This document shows positions 22,284 to 30,778 of a stretch of DNA of 39,467 nt, piece by piece. Position numbers and translations under genes: made by a program. How positions within the stretch are numbered: position 1 is the stretch's first letter; every line of letters starts with the position of its first letter. The DNA is taken from the NCBI GenBank assembly GCA_964425135.1, contig CAYRKW010000027.1, forward strand, positions 1 through 39,467, in the 5' to 3' direction. This DNA is from CAYLLD01 sp964425135 (GTDB taxonomy: Bacteria > Pseudomonadota > Alphaproteobacteria > Rhodobacterales > Rhodobacteraceae). Under the pieces are notes generated by a model. The model was not told where the DNA came from, did not search any database, and was given only the letters and a program-made list of their open reading frames with translations.

Positions 22284-23723
22284 ATGGATGGAACAATAAT
22301 AGTAGCAGATGATGATCGCTCGATCAGAACCGTGCTCAGCCAAGCCCTCACCCGCGCAGGATGCCGTGTGCGGGCGACCTCGACAATCTCGACACTTTGG
22401 CAATGGATTGAAGAGGGCGAGGGCGATCTGGTCATCTCCGATGTGATGATGCCTGACGGTGATGCGCTTGATCTCGTGCCTGCGATAAAACGAAACCGCC
22501 CTGAGTTGCCCGTGATCATCATGTCCGCACAAAATACGGTGATGACGGCGATCCGCGCTGCGGATGCTGGGGCGTTTGACTATTTCCCCAAACCTTTCGA
22601 TCTGCGCGATATGCTGTCGAAGGTGAACAAGGGACTTTCGGCGAAGAAACTGCCGCCTCCCGCAGATATTGCCAACGACCATGATGCAACCGGCACAAGT
22701 GCTGCAAAGCTGCCTCTCGTGGGTGGCTCACCTGCCATGCAGGATGTGTATCGGATTCTCGCGCGTCTCACGAACACGGACCTGAGCGTACTGATCACCG
22801 GCGAGTCCGGCACTGGCAAAGAGCTGGTTGCGCGCACGCTCCATGATTTTGGGCAGCGTGCGGCCAGTCCTTTTGTGGTTGCGGCACTCGGCTCTATCCC
22901 GTCAGATTCGATAGACACAGAGCTGTTCGGCCGTGATGGCGGGCAGGCGGGTTGCATCGAACGCGCGCAAGGCGGAACTCTGTTCTTGGATGAAGTCGGG
23001 GATATCCCGCTGGAAACGCAAGGGAAAATCCTTCGCGTTCTCCAAAAGGGCGCGTTTTCTCGTGTCGATGGGCAAAACGAGATCGAAACGGATATCCGGC
23101 TCATCGCCGCGACCAACAAGAACATCTCAAACCTTGTGACCGAAGGGCGCGTTCGCGAGGATCTGTATTATCGCCTGAATGTGGTGCCTATCCATTTGCC
23201 ACCCCTTCGAGATAGGATCGGCGATATTCCCGAACTTGTGCGCCACTTTCTAGCGCTGGCGGGTGGGGAGGCAGGTCATCAACCAACGATTTCTGGTGAT
23301 GCGATGACACGGCTTAGCAATGCGTCATGGTTTGGAAATGTCCGCGAGTTGCGTAATTTTGTGCAACGGCTCGTCGTGCTGTCAACGTCCGATACGATTG
23401 ATCGCACGATGGTCGAAGCAGAATTTCAGCGCGGCGCGGTTGAGATGCCGGACGACGCGAACGATGGCACAAAAAACTTGTCGCAATCGGTGCAAAGCCA
23501 TCTTGAGCATTACTTCGCTCTCCACTCAGATGCGTTGCCACCGAGCGGGCTCTACCACCGTATTCTGCGCGATGTAGAGCATCCGCTTATCTCGATTGTC
23601 CTGGCGGAAACCCATGGAAATCAGCTTCAAGCCGCTGAATTGCTTGGAATAAACCGAAATACGCTCAGGAAAAAGATACGCGAACTTGATATTCCCGTAA
23701 TGCGCGGTAAAAGGATGATGTAG
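22284..23723 (+). CDS. ntrC: Nitrogen regulator NtrC, GAFTGA-less type
   Basis: A response regulator of 479 residues. The receiver domain has Asp53 (VISDVMMPDG) and Lys103 (PKPF). The AAA+ domain has Walker A GESGTGKE (173-180) and Walker B LFLDEV with Asp236/Glu237. A Fis-type helix-turn-helix (NQLQAAELLGINRNTLRKKI) forms the end. The striking point is the segment after ELFG (213-216): it continues directly as RDGGQAGCIERAQGG, so the GAFTGA loop that contacts sigma-54 is missing, about eight residues shorter than canonical NtrC. Rhodobacter capsulatus NtrC also lacks GAFTGA and activates the sigma-70 polymerase; the same mode is inferred here. Walker motifs and the arginine-rich sensor loops remain, so ATP binding is expected. 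Confidence 0.96.
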   Translation: MDGTIIVADDDRSIRTVLSQALTRAGCRVRATSTISTLWQWIEEGEGDLVISDVMMPDGDALDLVPAIKRNRPELPVIIMSAQNTVMTAIRAADAGAFDYFPKPFDLRDMLSKVNKGLSAKKLPPPADIANDHDATGTSAAKLPLVGGSPAMQDVYRILARLTNTDLSVLITGESGTGKELVARTLHDFGQRAASPFVVAALGSIPSDSIDTELFGRDGGQAGCIERAQGGTLFLDEVGDIPLETQGKILRVLQKGAFSRVDGQNEIETDIRLIAATNKNISNLVTEGRVREDLYYRLNVVPIHLPPLRDRIGDIPELVRHFLALAGGEAGHQPTISGDAMTRLSNASWFGNVRELRNFVQRLVVLSTSDTIDRTMVEAEFQRGAVEMPDDANDGTKNLSQSVQSHLEHYFALHSDALPPSGLYHRILRDVEHPLISIVLAETHGNQLQAAELLGINRNTLRKKIRELDIPVMRGKRMM

Positions 23724-23727
23724 ATTT

Positions 23728-23741
23728 GTCACATATGTGAC
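23728..23741. promoter_or_regulatory. 14-bp perfect palindrome GTCACATATGTGAC before ntrY
   Basis: The site lies in the 29-bp gap between ntrC and ntrY. With flanks TTT and CAA it extends to 20 bp with a single mismatched pair. No stem-loop with a T-tract is formed, so it looks like an operator rather than a terminator. It is unlike the CRP and FNR half-site order. Confidence 0.5.
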
Positions 23742-23752
23742 CAACGAGATAA

Positions 23753-26035
23753 ATGCAGTGGCGAACGTCTAACATGCATAAGAGCGGCTACATTCGTGCA
23801 GGGAAAGCGCTGGGGGAAAACCTTGGGTCGCGGCGTGCGCGCAATCTCATGACGATTATATTGATCGCGCTTGCGCCTGTTCTGATGTTCGCGACCTATC
23901 TGGTGCTGGGCGGGTTAGACGGCGCTGCCGATCCCAAAAAGCTGCGTGCGGTTGTGATGATCGACATCATGTATGTGATCGCAGTTGCAGCGCTCATTGC
24001 AATGCGGATCGCCCGCATGGTGACAGCACGCAAGCAAAAGTCTGCGGGCTCACGTCTGCATATGCGGCTGATGCAGATTTTCTCGCTGGTCGCTCTGGTT
24101 CCGACGATTGTGGTTGCGATATTTGCGACCATTACGCTGAATTTTGGTCTTGAAGGCTGGTTTTCGGATCGCGTTCGCAATGTGGTCGGTAATTCGCTCG
24201 CAGCGGCAGAGGCTTATGAAAATGAGCAGCGGATTAACCTTCAGGAAGATATCCGAGCGCTCTCCCAGTTTTTGAACACACAAAAGAACCGTAACCCGCA
24301 GCTCAACGAAAGTGAGTTCCGATCCTTGCTGGAGCGAGGGCAGACCCTTATTCAGCGCGGCTTAAAAGAAGCCTATGTGATTGACGGAGCCCGCGAAATT
24401 CTGGCGCGCGGCCAGCGTAGCTACCTGTTCGGTTATGATGAACCATCAGCTGATGCCATTTCTCGCGCGCGCAGCGGTGAGATCGTGGTTATTGAGGATT
24501 GGGAAAAGAACGAGTTTCGCGCGCTTGCTGTTTTGCCCTCTTTCTCGGATAGATTTTTATATGTTGGCCGAGATGTGGACGGCGAGATTCTCAGCCTTTT
24601 GGATCAGACTAAAGAAACGATCGCGCTTTATCAGCAACTCGAATCGGATCGCGGGCGATTGCTTTTTGAGTTCGGTCTTGTTTACCTCGCCTTTGCAGTC
24701 ATCGTTATTCTGGCGGCGATTTGGGGCGCACTTTGGTTTGCTGAGTTGATCGCACGCCCGGTGGGTCGCCTCGCCAGCGCCGCGAAACGGGTTGGCGCGG
24801 GTGATTTTGACGTGCGGGTCCGAGAAGATGGCGGTGATGACGAAATTGCGTTTCTGGGGACTGCTTTCAACCGGATGACCGAGCAGGTCAAAGAGCAGCG
24901 CGATGAGCTTATCGAAGCGAACACAGCAACAGAGCGCCGTCGCAGACTGTTCGATTCGATCCTCTCCAGTGTCACGGCAGGCGTCATAGGCCTTGATGCA
25001 GACGGCAATGTGGTTGTGGTCAATAACACCGCAGTAGAGTTGCTGGGCGTTGATCCGGAATATTCAACTGGGCAACCCATCGGCGATGTGGCGCCGGATC
25101 TGACAAAAGTATTCGATGATTTCAAACGCAGCACCGATGATCCGTTTGTCGCAGAAATTGAGGTATCAAGTGATACAAGGTCGGAACGGCTGCTTGTCCA
25201 GATCGCTTCGCGCGGGATTGACGGCGAGATCGAAGGCTATGTGGTAACATTTGATGATATCACGCAGTTGGTGGCAGCGCAGAGGATGGCCGCTTGGGGT
25301 GATGTCGCGCGCAGAATTGCTCATGAGATCAAGAACCCGCTCACGCCCATTCAACTCTCGGCCCAGAGATTGCGCCAGAAAATTGGCCCGCTGCTCGGGG
25401 ATGATCGTGAGATGCTTGATCAATATGCGGATGTGATCTCACGTCAAACAGAAGACCTGCGCCGGATTGTTGATGAGTTCTCCAAGTTCGCGCGCATGCC
25501 TGCACCTGAGATAAAATCGAACGATTTGGGACCTGTTCTCAAAAATGCCATTTTACTTGCTGAAACGGGTAATCCGAATATCACCTATGAGACCAGTATT
25601 CCGCCTGGTGAGATCGCATTTAAATTTGACAGCACGATGATGAGCCAAGTATTTAACAATATTCTCAAAAATGCAGCGGAAGCGACCGAAAGCTACATAG
25701 AAAAAACCGGTTCCACCGACTTCAAGCCGACAATAAAGGTGAGCGTCGAGTTTGAGAAAAACAACCTCGTGATCAGCATCGCCGACAATGGGATCGGGCT
25801 GCCAGAGAAGCGCTCGAACCTGTTTGAACCGTATGTAACGCACAGAAAAGAGGGGACGGGTCTTGGTCTGTCGATTGTAAAGAAGATTGTTGAGGAGCAT
25901 TCGGGAAAGCTGTTTCTCGATGACGCGCCGGTTTTTGATGGATGTGACCATTCGGGGGCGCTTGTTCAAATGAAATATCCAGTATTGCACGGGGCTGATG
26001 CCGCGGACCCACGCGAAGACTTGAAAGTGGCATGA
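23753..26035 (+). CDS. ntrY: Nitrogen/redox sensor histidine kinase NtrY
   Basis: A membrane sensor kinase of 760 residues that partners NtrX. Two helices near 31-53 and 66-87 and a third at 107-130 precede a periplasmic-type sensing region (about 131-300). A further helix at 304-328 then leads to a HAMP linker (ARPVGRLASAAKRVGAGDFDV), a PAS domain (about 400-500) and the phosphoacceptor His524 in RIAHEIKNPLTPIQLSAQRL. The ATPase domain has NNILKNAAEA, IADNGIGLP and GTGLGLSIV. The start at ATG 23753 has only a weak GAGAT site; ATG 23774 would remove seven residues. The 29-bp gap after ntrC contains a perfect palindrome, so ntrYX may have separate control. All kinase boxes are intact. Confidence 0.95.
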   Translation: MQWRTSNMHKSGYIRAGKALGENLGSRRARNLMTIILIALAPVLMFATYLVLGGLDGAADPKKLRAVVMIDIMYVIAVAALIAMRIARMVTARKQKSAGSRLHMRLMQIFSLVALVPTIVVAIFATITLNFGLEGWFSDRVRNVVGNSLAAAEAYENEQRINLQEDIRALSQFLNTQKNRNPQLNESEFRSLLERGQTLIQRGLKEAYVIDGAREILARGQRSYLFGYDEPSADAISRARSGEIVVIEDWEKNEFRALAVLPSFSDRFLYVGRDVDGEILSLLDQTKETIALYQQLESDRGRLLFEFGLVYLAFAVIVILAAIWGALWFAELIARPVGRLASAAKRVGAGDFDVRVREDGGDDEIAFLGTAFNRMTEQVKEQRDELIEANTATERRRRLFDSILSSVTAGVIGLDADGNVVVVNNTAVELLGVDPEYSTGQPIGDVAPDLTKVFDDFKRSTDDPFVAEIEVSSDTRSERLLVQIASRGIDGEIEGYVVTFDDITQLVAAQRMAAWGDVARRIAHEIKNPLTPIQLSAQRLRQKIGPLLGDDREMLDQYADVISRQTEDLRRIVDEFSKFARMPAPEIKSNDLGPVLKNAILLAETGNPNITYETSIPPGEIAFKFDSTMMSQVFNNILKNAAEATESYIEKTGSTDFKPTIKVSVEFEKNNLVISIADNGIGLPEKRSNLFEPYVTHRKEGTGLGLSIVKKIVEEHSGKLFLDDAPVFDGCDHSGALVQMKYPVLHGADAADPREDLKVA

Positions 26036-26062
26036 TCGCAAAAATTATGGAGCAGACTGATC

Positions 26063-27478
26063 ATGGGTGACATTCTAATCGTTGATGACGAGAAAGATAT
26101 CAGGGAACTGATTGGCGATATTCTTCGCGACGACGGTCATACGACGCGTCTCGCCTGGGATGCGGATAGCACGTTAAAGGAACTTAACGACGAAGCGCCG
26201 GACCTGATCATTCTCGATATCTGGCTCAAAGACAGCCGGATGGACGGCATCGACATTCTCAAAACCGTAAAGCGCGACAATCCGTCGATACCGGTGGTGA
26301 TCATCTCCGGTCACGGTAACATCGAGATTGCGGTGGCTGCAGTGAAGCAGGGGGCTTACGATTTCATAGAAAAGCCCTTCAACATTGATCAGCTTTTGGT
26401 CGTGATTGCCCGTGCCATGGAAGCCTCGCGTCTGCGCAGAGAAAATGCGTCCCTGCGTTACAAGGACGTTGCTTCAGCAGATATGATTGGATCATCACCT
26501 GCGTTCAAAACGCTAAAGAGCCAACTGGATAAGGTCACCAAAACCAACGGTCGCGTGATGCTCACCGGTGGTGCAGGGAGCGGTAAAGAAATTGCAGCGC
26601 GGTATATCCATGCCAATTCGGATCGTGCAGCCGCGCCATTTGTATCCGTAAATTCAGCGTCGATTGAATCGGATCGCATGGAAGAGGTGCTTTTCGGTCG
26701 CCAGTCAGCCGAGCGTGGGCACGAGCCGGGTCTGTTTGAAAAAGCCCATGGCGGTGTTCTGTTTTTTGATGAAGTTGCAGATATGCCTCTTGGCACGCAA
26801 TCCAAGTTGTTGCGGGTATTGGTTGATCAGAGCTTCCAGAGAATAGGTTCGACCGATACGGTCCGTGTCGATGTGCGCGTGATTTCTGCCACCAATCGGA
26901 TTTTGAAAGAAGAAGTTGCGATGGGACGGTTCCGCGAAGAACTATATCATCGCTTGAATGTTGTGCCGATTGAAGTGCCATCGCTGGAAAGCCGGCGTGA
27001 CGATATTCCGGAATTGAGCACGTATTTTATCAAGGAGTTCAACAAGGATCAGGGGCTGTCTCTGCGTTCGCTGTCGGAAGAAGCGCTCGCGCTGATGCAA
27101 ACAATGCGTTGGCCCGGTAACGTGCGCCAGTTGAAAAATCTGCTGGAACGTATTCTGATTTTAGGCAGTTCGGACAGTCAGATTGAAGCGAGCGAAATAA
27201 GTTCCAGCTCCAGCGATGTGGATGAGGATGTCACCGGATTTACCCTTAGCGCAGCTCTGGCGGGTCTGCCGCTACGTGAGGCGCGGGAGATGTTCGAACG
27301 CGAATATCTCGTCGCCCAGATCAACCGTTTTGGCGGGAATATTTCGCGCACCGCCAATTTCGTTGGAATGGAGCGCTCAGCGCTACATCGAAAACTGAAG
27401 TCATTGAACGTTGTGACGACATCCCGCTCTGGCGCAAGGATTGCCGAGCTTGACGACACCATGAGTGACCCGGTGTAA
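26063..27478 (+). CDS. ntrX: Response regulator NtrX, GAFTGA-less type
   Basis: The partner of NtrY, 471 residues. The receiver domain has Asp52 (IILDIWLKDS) and Lys104 (EKPF). The AAA+ domain has a modified Walker A, GGAGSGKE, with Lys175, and Walker B LFFDEV with Asp236/Glu237. After VLFG (209-212) the chain reads RQSAERGHEPGLFEKAHGG, so the GAFTGA loop is replaced and sigma-54 activation is not expected. The DNA-binding helix-turn-helix is near the C-terminus (GGNISRTANFVGMERSALHRKL). In other alphaproteobacteria NtrYX influences nitrogen use, redox response, cell envelope and motility. ATG 26063 has GGAG about 10 bases upstream. The gene follows ntrY by 27 bp and precedes trkA by 45 bp on the same strand. 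Confidence 0.95.
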   Translation: MGDILIVDDEKDIRELIGDILRDDGHTTRLAWDADSTLKELNDEAPDLIILDIWLKDSRMDGIDILKTVKRDNPSIPVVIISGHGNIEIAVAAVKQGAYDFIEKPFNIDQLLVVIARAMEASRLRRENASLRYKDVASADMIGSSPAFKTLKSQLDKVTKTNGRVMLTGGAGSGKEIAARYIHANSDRAAAPFVSVNSASIESDRMEEVLFGRQSAERGHEPGLFEKAHGGVLFFDEVADMPLGTQSKLLRVLVDQSFQRIGSTDTVRVDVRVISATNRILKEEVAMGRFREELYHRLNVVPIEVPSLESRRDDIPELSTYFIKEFNKDQGLSLRSLSEEALALMQTMRWPGNVRQLKNLLERILILGSSDSQIEASEISSSSSDVDEDVTGFTLSAALAGLPLREAREMFEREYLVAQINRFGGNISRTANFVGMERSALHRKLKSLNVVTTSRSGARIAELDDTMSDPV

Positions 27479-27523
27479 CACGGCGCTGCGCAACTCAAGT
27501 CGGTTGAAAATGGAGCCTGCCTG

Positions 27524-28900
27524 ATGAAAATCATTGTGTGTGGCGCGGGGCAGGTGGGATGGCAAATCGCCCGTCATCTGTCGAGCGAGGATAATGAGGT
27601 CACGGTGATTGATAACAATGCGGGGCTTGTCCGCAGTGTTATCGATACACTTGACGTGAAGGGCATTCCCGGTTTTGCCTCGCATCCAGATATTTTGGGG
27701 ATGGCAGGTGCGCGGGATGCCGACATGATCGTTGCGGCGACCCATAGTGATGAAGTGAATATGGTGACCTGTCAGGTAGCCCATTCCATTTTCGCGGTTC
27801 CGAGGAAAATTGCGCGTTTGCGATCCCAGGCCTATCTGGATGCGATTTACAGCGATCTCTATCGCCGCGACCATTTGCCGATTGATGTTGTGATCTCTCC
27901 CGAGAAAGAAGTTGCAGAGGCCGCACTTCGCAGATTGTCGGTGCCCACTGCATTCGATTCTGAGCTTTTTTTAGACGGTGAAGCGCAGTTTTTGGGAATA
28001 ACGCTGACCGAAGACTGCACCGTCACCAATACGCCGCTCTCGCAATTGAGCGAGCTTTTTTCGACACTGCGCGCGCTGGTGGTTGGTATCCGTCGGAACG
28101 GCAAATTATTTGTGCCCGAGCGGGATGACCAGCTTTATCCAAATGATGACGTCTATCTCTTCACCGCCGTCGAGGACATCGAGCGGACGATGGAGATTTT
28201 CGGCAAATCGCATAGCAAGGCGGAACGCTTCATTATCGTCGGTGGCGGTTATGTCGGGCGAGCGATTGCACGACGGCTTGAGCAGGATGGCCGCAAGTTG
28301 CGCGCTAAGGTTATTGAAAAAGACCGCGAAGTTGCTGAACAAGCCGCTGATGTTCTCGAACGAACCGTGGTGCTTCATGGCGATGGGTTGAATATCGATC
28401 TTCTTGAAGAGGCAAATATCGGCAATGCGGATGCGCTTTTGGGCGTCACCGATGATGACAAAACCAATTTGCTCAGTTGTGCGCGGGCCAAGGCGAGCGG
28501 GGTTCCACTGACCATCACGCTCGTGAATGATCCCTCGATGGTCGGGCTACTGTCGCCACTGAACATTGATGCCTATATCAATCCGCGTGCCACGACCGTA
28601 TCCTCAATCCTGCGTCACATCCGCCATGGTCGTATCAAGGCGGTCTATTCAATCGGGGATGCTGAAGCTGAGATCATCGAGGCGCAGGTGCTTGGAACCT
28701 CGCCGGTTGCCGGGCGCAGGTTAAGCGAGATTGAATGGCCGCCCGGCGCGATTGTGGGCGCAATTCTCAAGGGCGGAAAAATTACCAAACCAAGCGGCAA
28801 TACGATGATCGAGGAGGGAGACATCGTTACCGTATTCGTGCTTCGCGCCGATGTGGTGCAGGTCGAAAAGCTCTTCCAGGTCACCATCGATTTTTTCTGA
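27524..28900 (+). CDS. trkA: Trk potassium uptake regulatory subunit TrkA
   Basis: A cytoplasmic NAD(H)/ATP-binding ring protein of 458 residues that gates TrkH. It holds two repeats, each a Rossmann (RCK-N) plus RCK-C domain. The first has the glycine motif VCGAGQVGWQIA near residues 5-16. The second has IIVGGGYVGRAIA near 240, followed by the acid-containing strand KVIEKDREVAEQ. GGAG precedes ATG 27524 by eight bases. Its TGA overlaps the ATG of trkH (TGATG), so both subunits of one transporter are made together. Presence next to ntrYX is conserved in alphaproteobacteria. Confidence 0.96.
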   Translation: MKIIVCGAGQVGWQIARHLSSEDNEVTVIDNNAGLVRSVIDTLDVKGIPGFASHPDILGMAGARDADMIVAATHSDEVNMVTCQVAHSIFAVPRKIARLRSQAYLDAIYSDLYRRDHLPIDVVISPEKEVAEAALRRLSVPTAFDSELFLDGEAQFLGITLTEDCTVTNTPLSQLSELFSTLRALVVGIRRNGKLFVPERDDQLYPNDDVYLFTAVEDIERTMEIFGKSHSKAERFIIVGGGYVGRAIARRLEQDGRKLRAKVIEKDREVAEQAADVLERTVVLHGDGLNIDLLEEANIGNADALLGVTDDDKTNLLSCARAKASGVPLTITLVNDPSMVGLLSPLNIDAYINPRATTVSSILRHIRHGRIKAVYSIGDAEAEIIEAQVLGTSPVAGRRLSEIEWPPGAIVGAILKGGKITKPSGNTMIEEGDIVTVFVLRADVVQVEKLFQVTIDFF

Positions 28901-30414
28901 TGGCATTGCTCCGCGATCAGCCTCTCTACGTTTACATGCTGGCAATTGTCGGCGCGGCAATGGCTGCACCTGCGATCTGGGCTTGGGTTGACGGCGATCT
29001 GGATGTAGCGCGCACCTTCGGGTTATTCACGCTGATTGTGTTGAGCGCAGCGACCATGTTAGCCTTTGCTTTGATGAACAAATTGCAAAGCGGCTCGGCC
29101 CGTTCCGGTTTGCTGACGCTCATCGGTGGGTACACTTTGCTGCCAGCAGTCTGCGCGCTGCCTTTGTTTTTCAGCGTCTCGCCCCTGCACTTTGAACAAG
29201 CCTATTTCGAGGCTTTGTCATCCTTCACAACCACCGGCGCAACGCTTTTTGCAGAGCCGGAACGTCTGTCGGACGCTGTTCATTTGTGGCGCGGTCTTGT
29301 GGCTTGGCTCGGAGGTGGATTTGCGCTGATCACGGCGATATCAATTCTGGCGCCGCTTAATTTGGGTGGTTTCGAAGTTTTCAGCGATCAGGTGTCGCGC
29401 GAATACAATGTCAGGCAGGTCGAAAACAAAAGTGTCGAGTTGCGAAACCGAGTGCTTCGATCGGCAGGGTCAATCGCCCCTATCTATCTGGGCGCGACCT
29501 CTGCGATCATCGCGTTGCTCCTTATACTCGGCGATATGCCGATTGTGGCGGTAATGCACGCTATGGCGATCGTTTCAACAAGCGGGATTTCCCCGATCGA
29601 TGGTTTGGATGGGACATCGTCGGGTGTTCGCGGTGAAGTTGCGATGCTTCTTTTTTTCGGGCTAGCCCTCAATCACCGCGCATTTCTGTATAAAAGTGAT
29701 AAGCTTATCTCGAAGAGCGAGACGTTTTCTGATGAAAGCCGCGCGGCAATTTTGTTGTGCCTTCTGATCTCCGGCTTTTTGTTTTTGCGGCATTTTGTTG
29801 GTGCCATTGAAGCCTCTGAGGGAAATGATTTGAGTGCCGCTTTGAACGCGGTATGGGGCAGCATCTTCACGGTTATGTCGTTCTTGACGACCACGGGCTT
29901 TGAAAGCCGCGGGTGGCCCGAAGCACAAAACTGGTCAGGGTTGACCGAGGCAAATCTCATCTTGCTTTTGCTGGCGTTGATTGGCGGCGGGTTTGCAACA
30001 ACAGCCGGAGGCATAAAATTGCTTCGGACAATCGCATTGTTCAAGCATAGCGAGAGAGAAATCGGGCGGCTCGTTCATCCAAATTCAATCGCAGGGGCGG
30101 GGACAGTCGCACGGAAATTTCGCGGCGAGGGCGCGTTTGTTGCATGGCTTTTCGTGATGTTCTTCCTGCTGAGCATCGGGGCGGGGATAGGCCTTTTGAC
30201 CTTCATGGGCGAGGATTTTGAATCCGCCTTTTTGTTGTCGGTTGCAAGCATCAGTAACGTCGGCCCCCTGGCAACGAGTGTAGGCGAAGAAAGCTATATT
30301 TTTCGTAGTTTGGGGTTTGAACCGCGTCTTGTTCTATGCGCATTGATGATTGTGGGGAGGATGGAAGTTCTGGCGGTGATTGCCCTGATGAACCCCGAAT
30401 ATTGGCATCGTTAG
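28900..30414 (+). CDS. trkH: Trk potassium uptake channel subunit TrkH
   Basis: The potassium-conducting membrane subunit, 504 residues with about 10 helices and four pore loops. The selectivity-filter segments can be seen in order: FTTTGATLF, STSGISPID, TTTGFESRG and SNVGPLATS. The first two residues of the ATG overlap the trkA stop. The upstream in-frame extension to 28735 is antisense-free but lies inside trkA and is rejected. The C-terminal pattern RMEVLAVIALMNPEYWHR is typical of the family. With TrkA it forms a complete importer without any further local gene. Confidence 0.95.
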   Translation: MALLRDQPLYVYMLAIVGAAMAAPAIWAWVDGDLDVARTFGLFTLIVLSAATMLAFALMNKLQSGSARSGLLTLIGGYTLLPAVCALPLFFSVSPLHFEQAYFEALSSFTTTGATLFAEPERLSDAVHLWRGLVAWLGGGFALITAISILAPLNLGGFEVFSDQVSREYNVRQVENKSVELRNRVLRSAGSIAPIYLGATSAIIALLLILGDMPIVAVMHAMAIVSTSGISPIDGLDGTSSGVRGEVAMLLFFGLALNHRAFLYKSDKLISKSETFSDESRAAILLCLLISGFLFLRHFVGAIEASEGNDLSAALNAVWGSIFTVMSFLTTTGFESRGWPEAQNWSGLTEANLILLLLALIGGGFATTAGGIKLLRTIALFKHSEREIGRLVHPNSIAGAGTVARKFRGEGAFVAWLFVMFFLLSIGAGIGLLTFMGEDFESAFLLSVASISNVGPLATSVGEESYIFRSLGFEPRLVLCALMIVGRMEVLAVIALMNPEYWHR

Positions 30415-30541
30415 GCGAATTGTGACATGATTTCGCAACTCTGGGGGTGGACTTTTATCCGGGCAGACCCCAATTGTCTGGTCAAGGGCGCAGATAACGG
30501 GCGTTAAGTCCTCAGCGTAGAATAACAAAAAGGCTAAGATA

Positions 30542-30778
30542 ATGGCTTCCGACAAGCAAAACTTGCAAGATGCATTTTTGAACAACGTACGTAAATCCAA
30601 GATGCCTGTGACGACCTTTTTGGTCAATGGTGTCAAGCTGCAAGGCGTGATCACTTGGTTCGACAATTTTTGCATTCTGCTGCGCCGCGATGGGCAAAGT
30701 CAGCTCGTCTACAAACATGCCATTTCAACGATAATGCCTTCTCAACCCGTTAACCTTTATGACGGAGAAGAGGGCTGA
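30542..30778 (+). CDS. hfq: RNA chaperone Hfq
   Basis: A 78-residue Sm-like protein forming hexameric rings that pair small RNAs with mRNAs. The Sm1 motif has NGVKLQGVITWFDNFCILLRR and the Sm2 motif has the proximal-face YKHAISTI. The short acidic tail (VNLYDGEEG) is typical of alphaproteobacterial Hfq, in contrast to the long E. coli tail. ATG 30542 lies 127 bp after trkH, enough space for its own promoter, though I could not define one. The hflX start lies inside its last codons, so the two are coupled. Confidence 0.97.
   Translation: MASDKQNLQDAFLNNVRKSKMPVTTFLVNGVKLQGVITWFDNFCILLRRDGQSQLVYKHAISTIMPSQPVNLYDGEEG

Noticed and set aside
30442..30472. Possible hairpin TGGGGGT ... ACCCCA after trkH
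   Set aside because: Only about six outer pairs with large internal loops and no T-tract; too weak to call a terminator.
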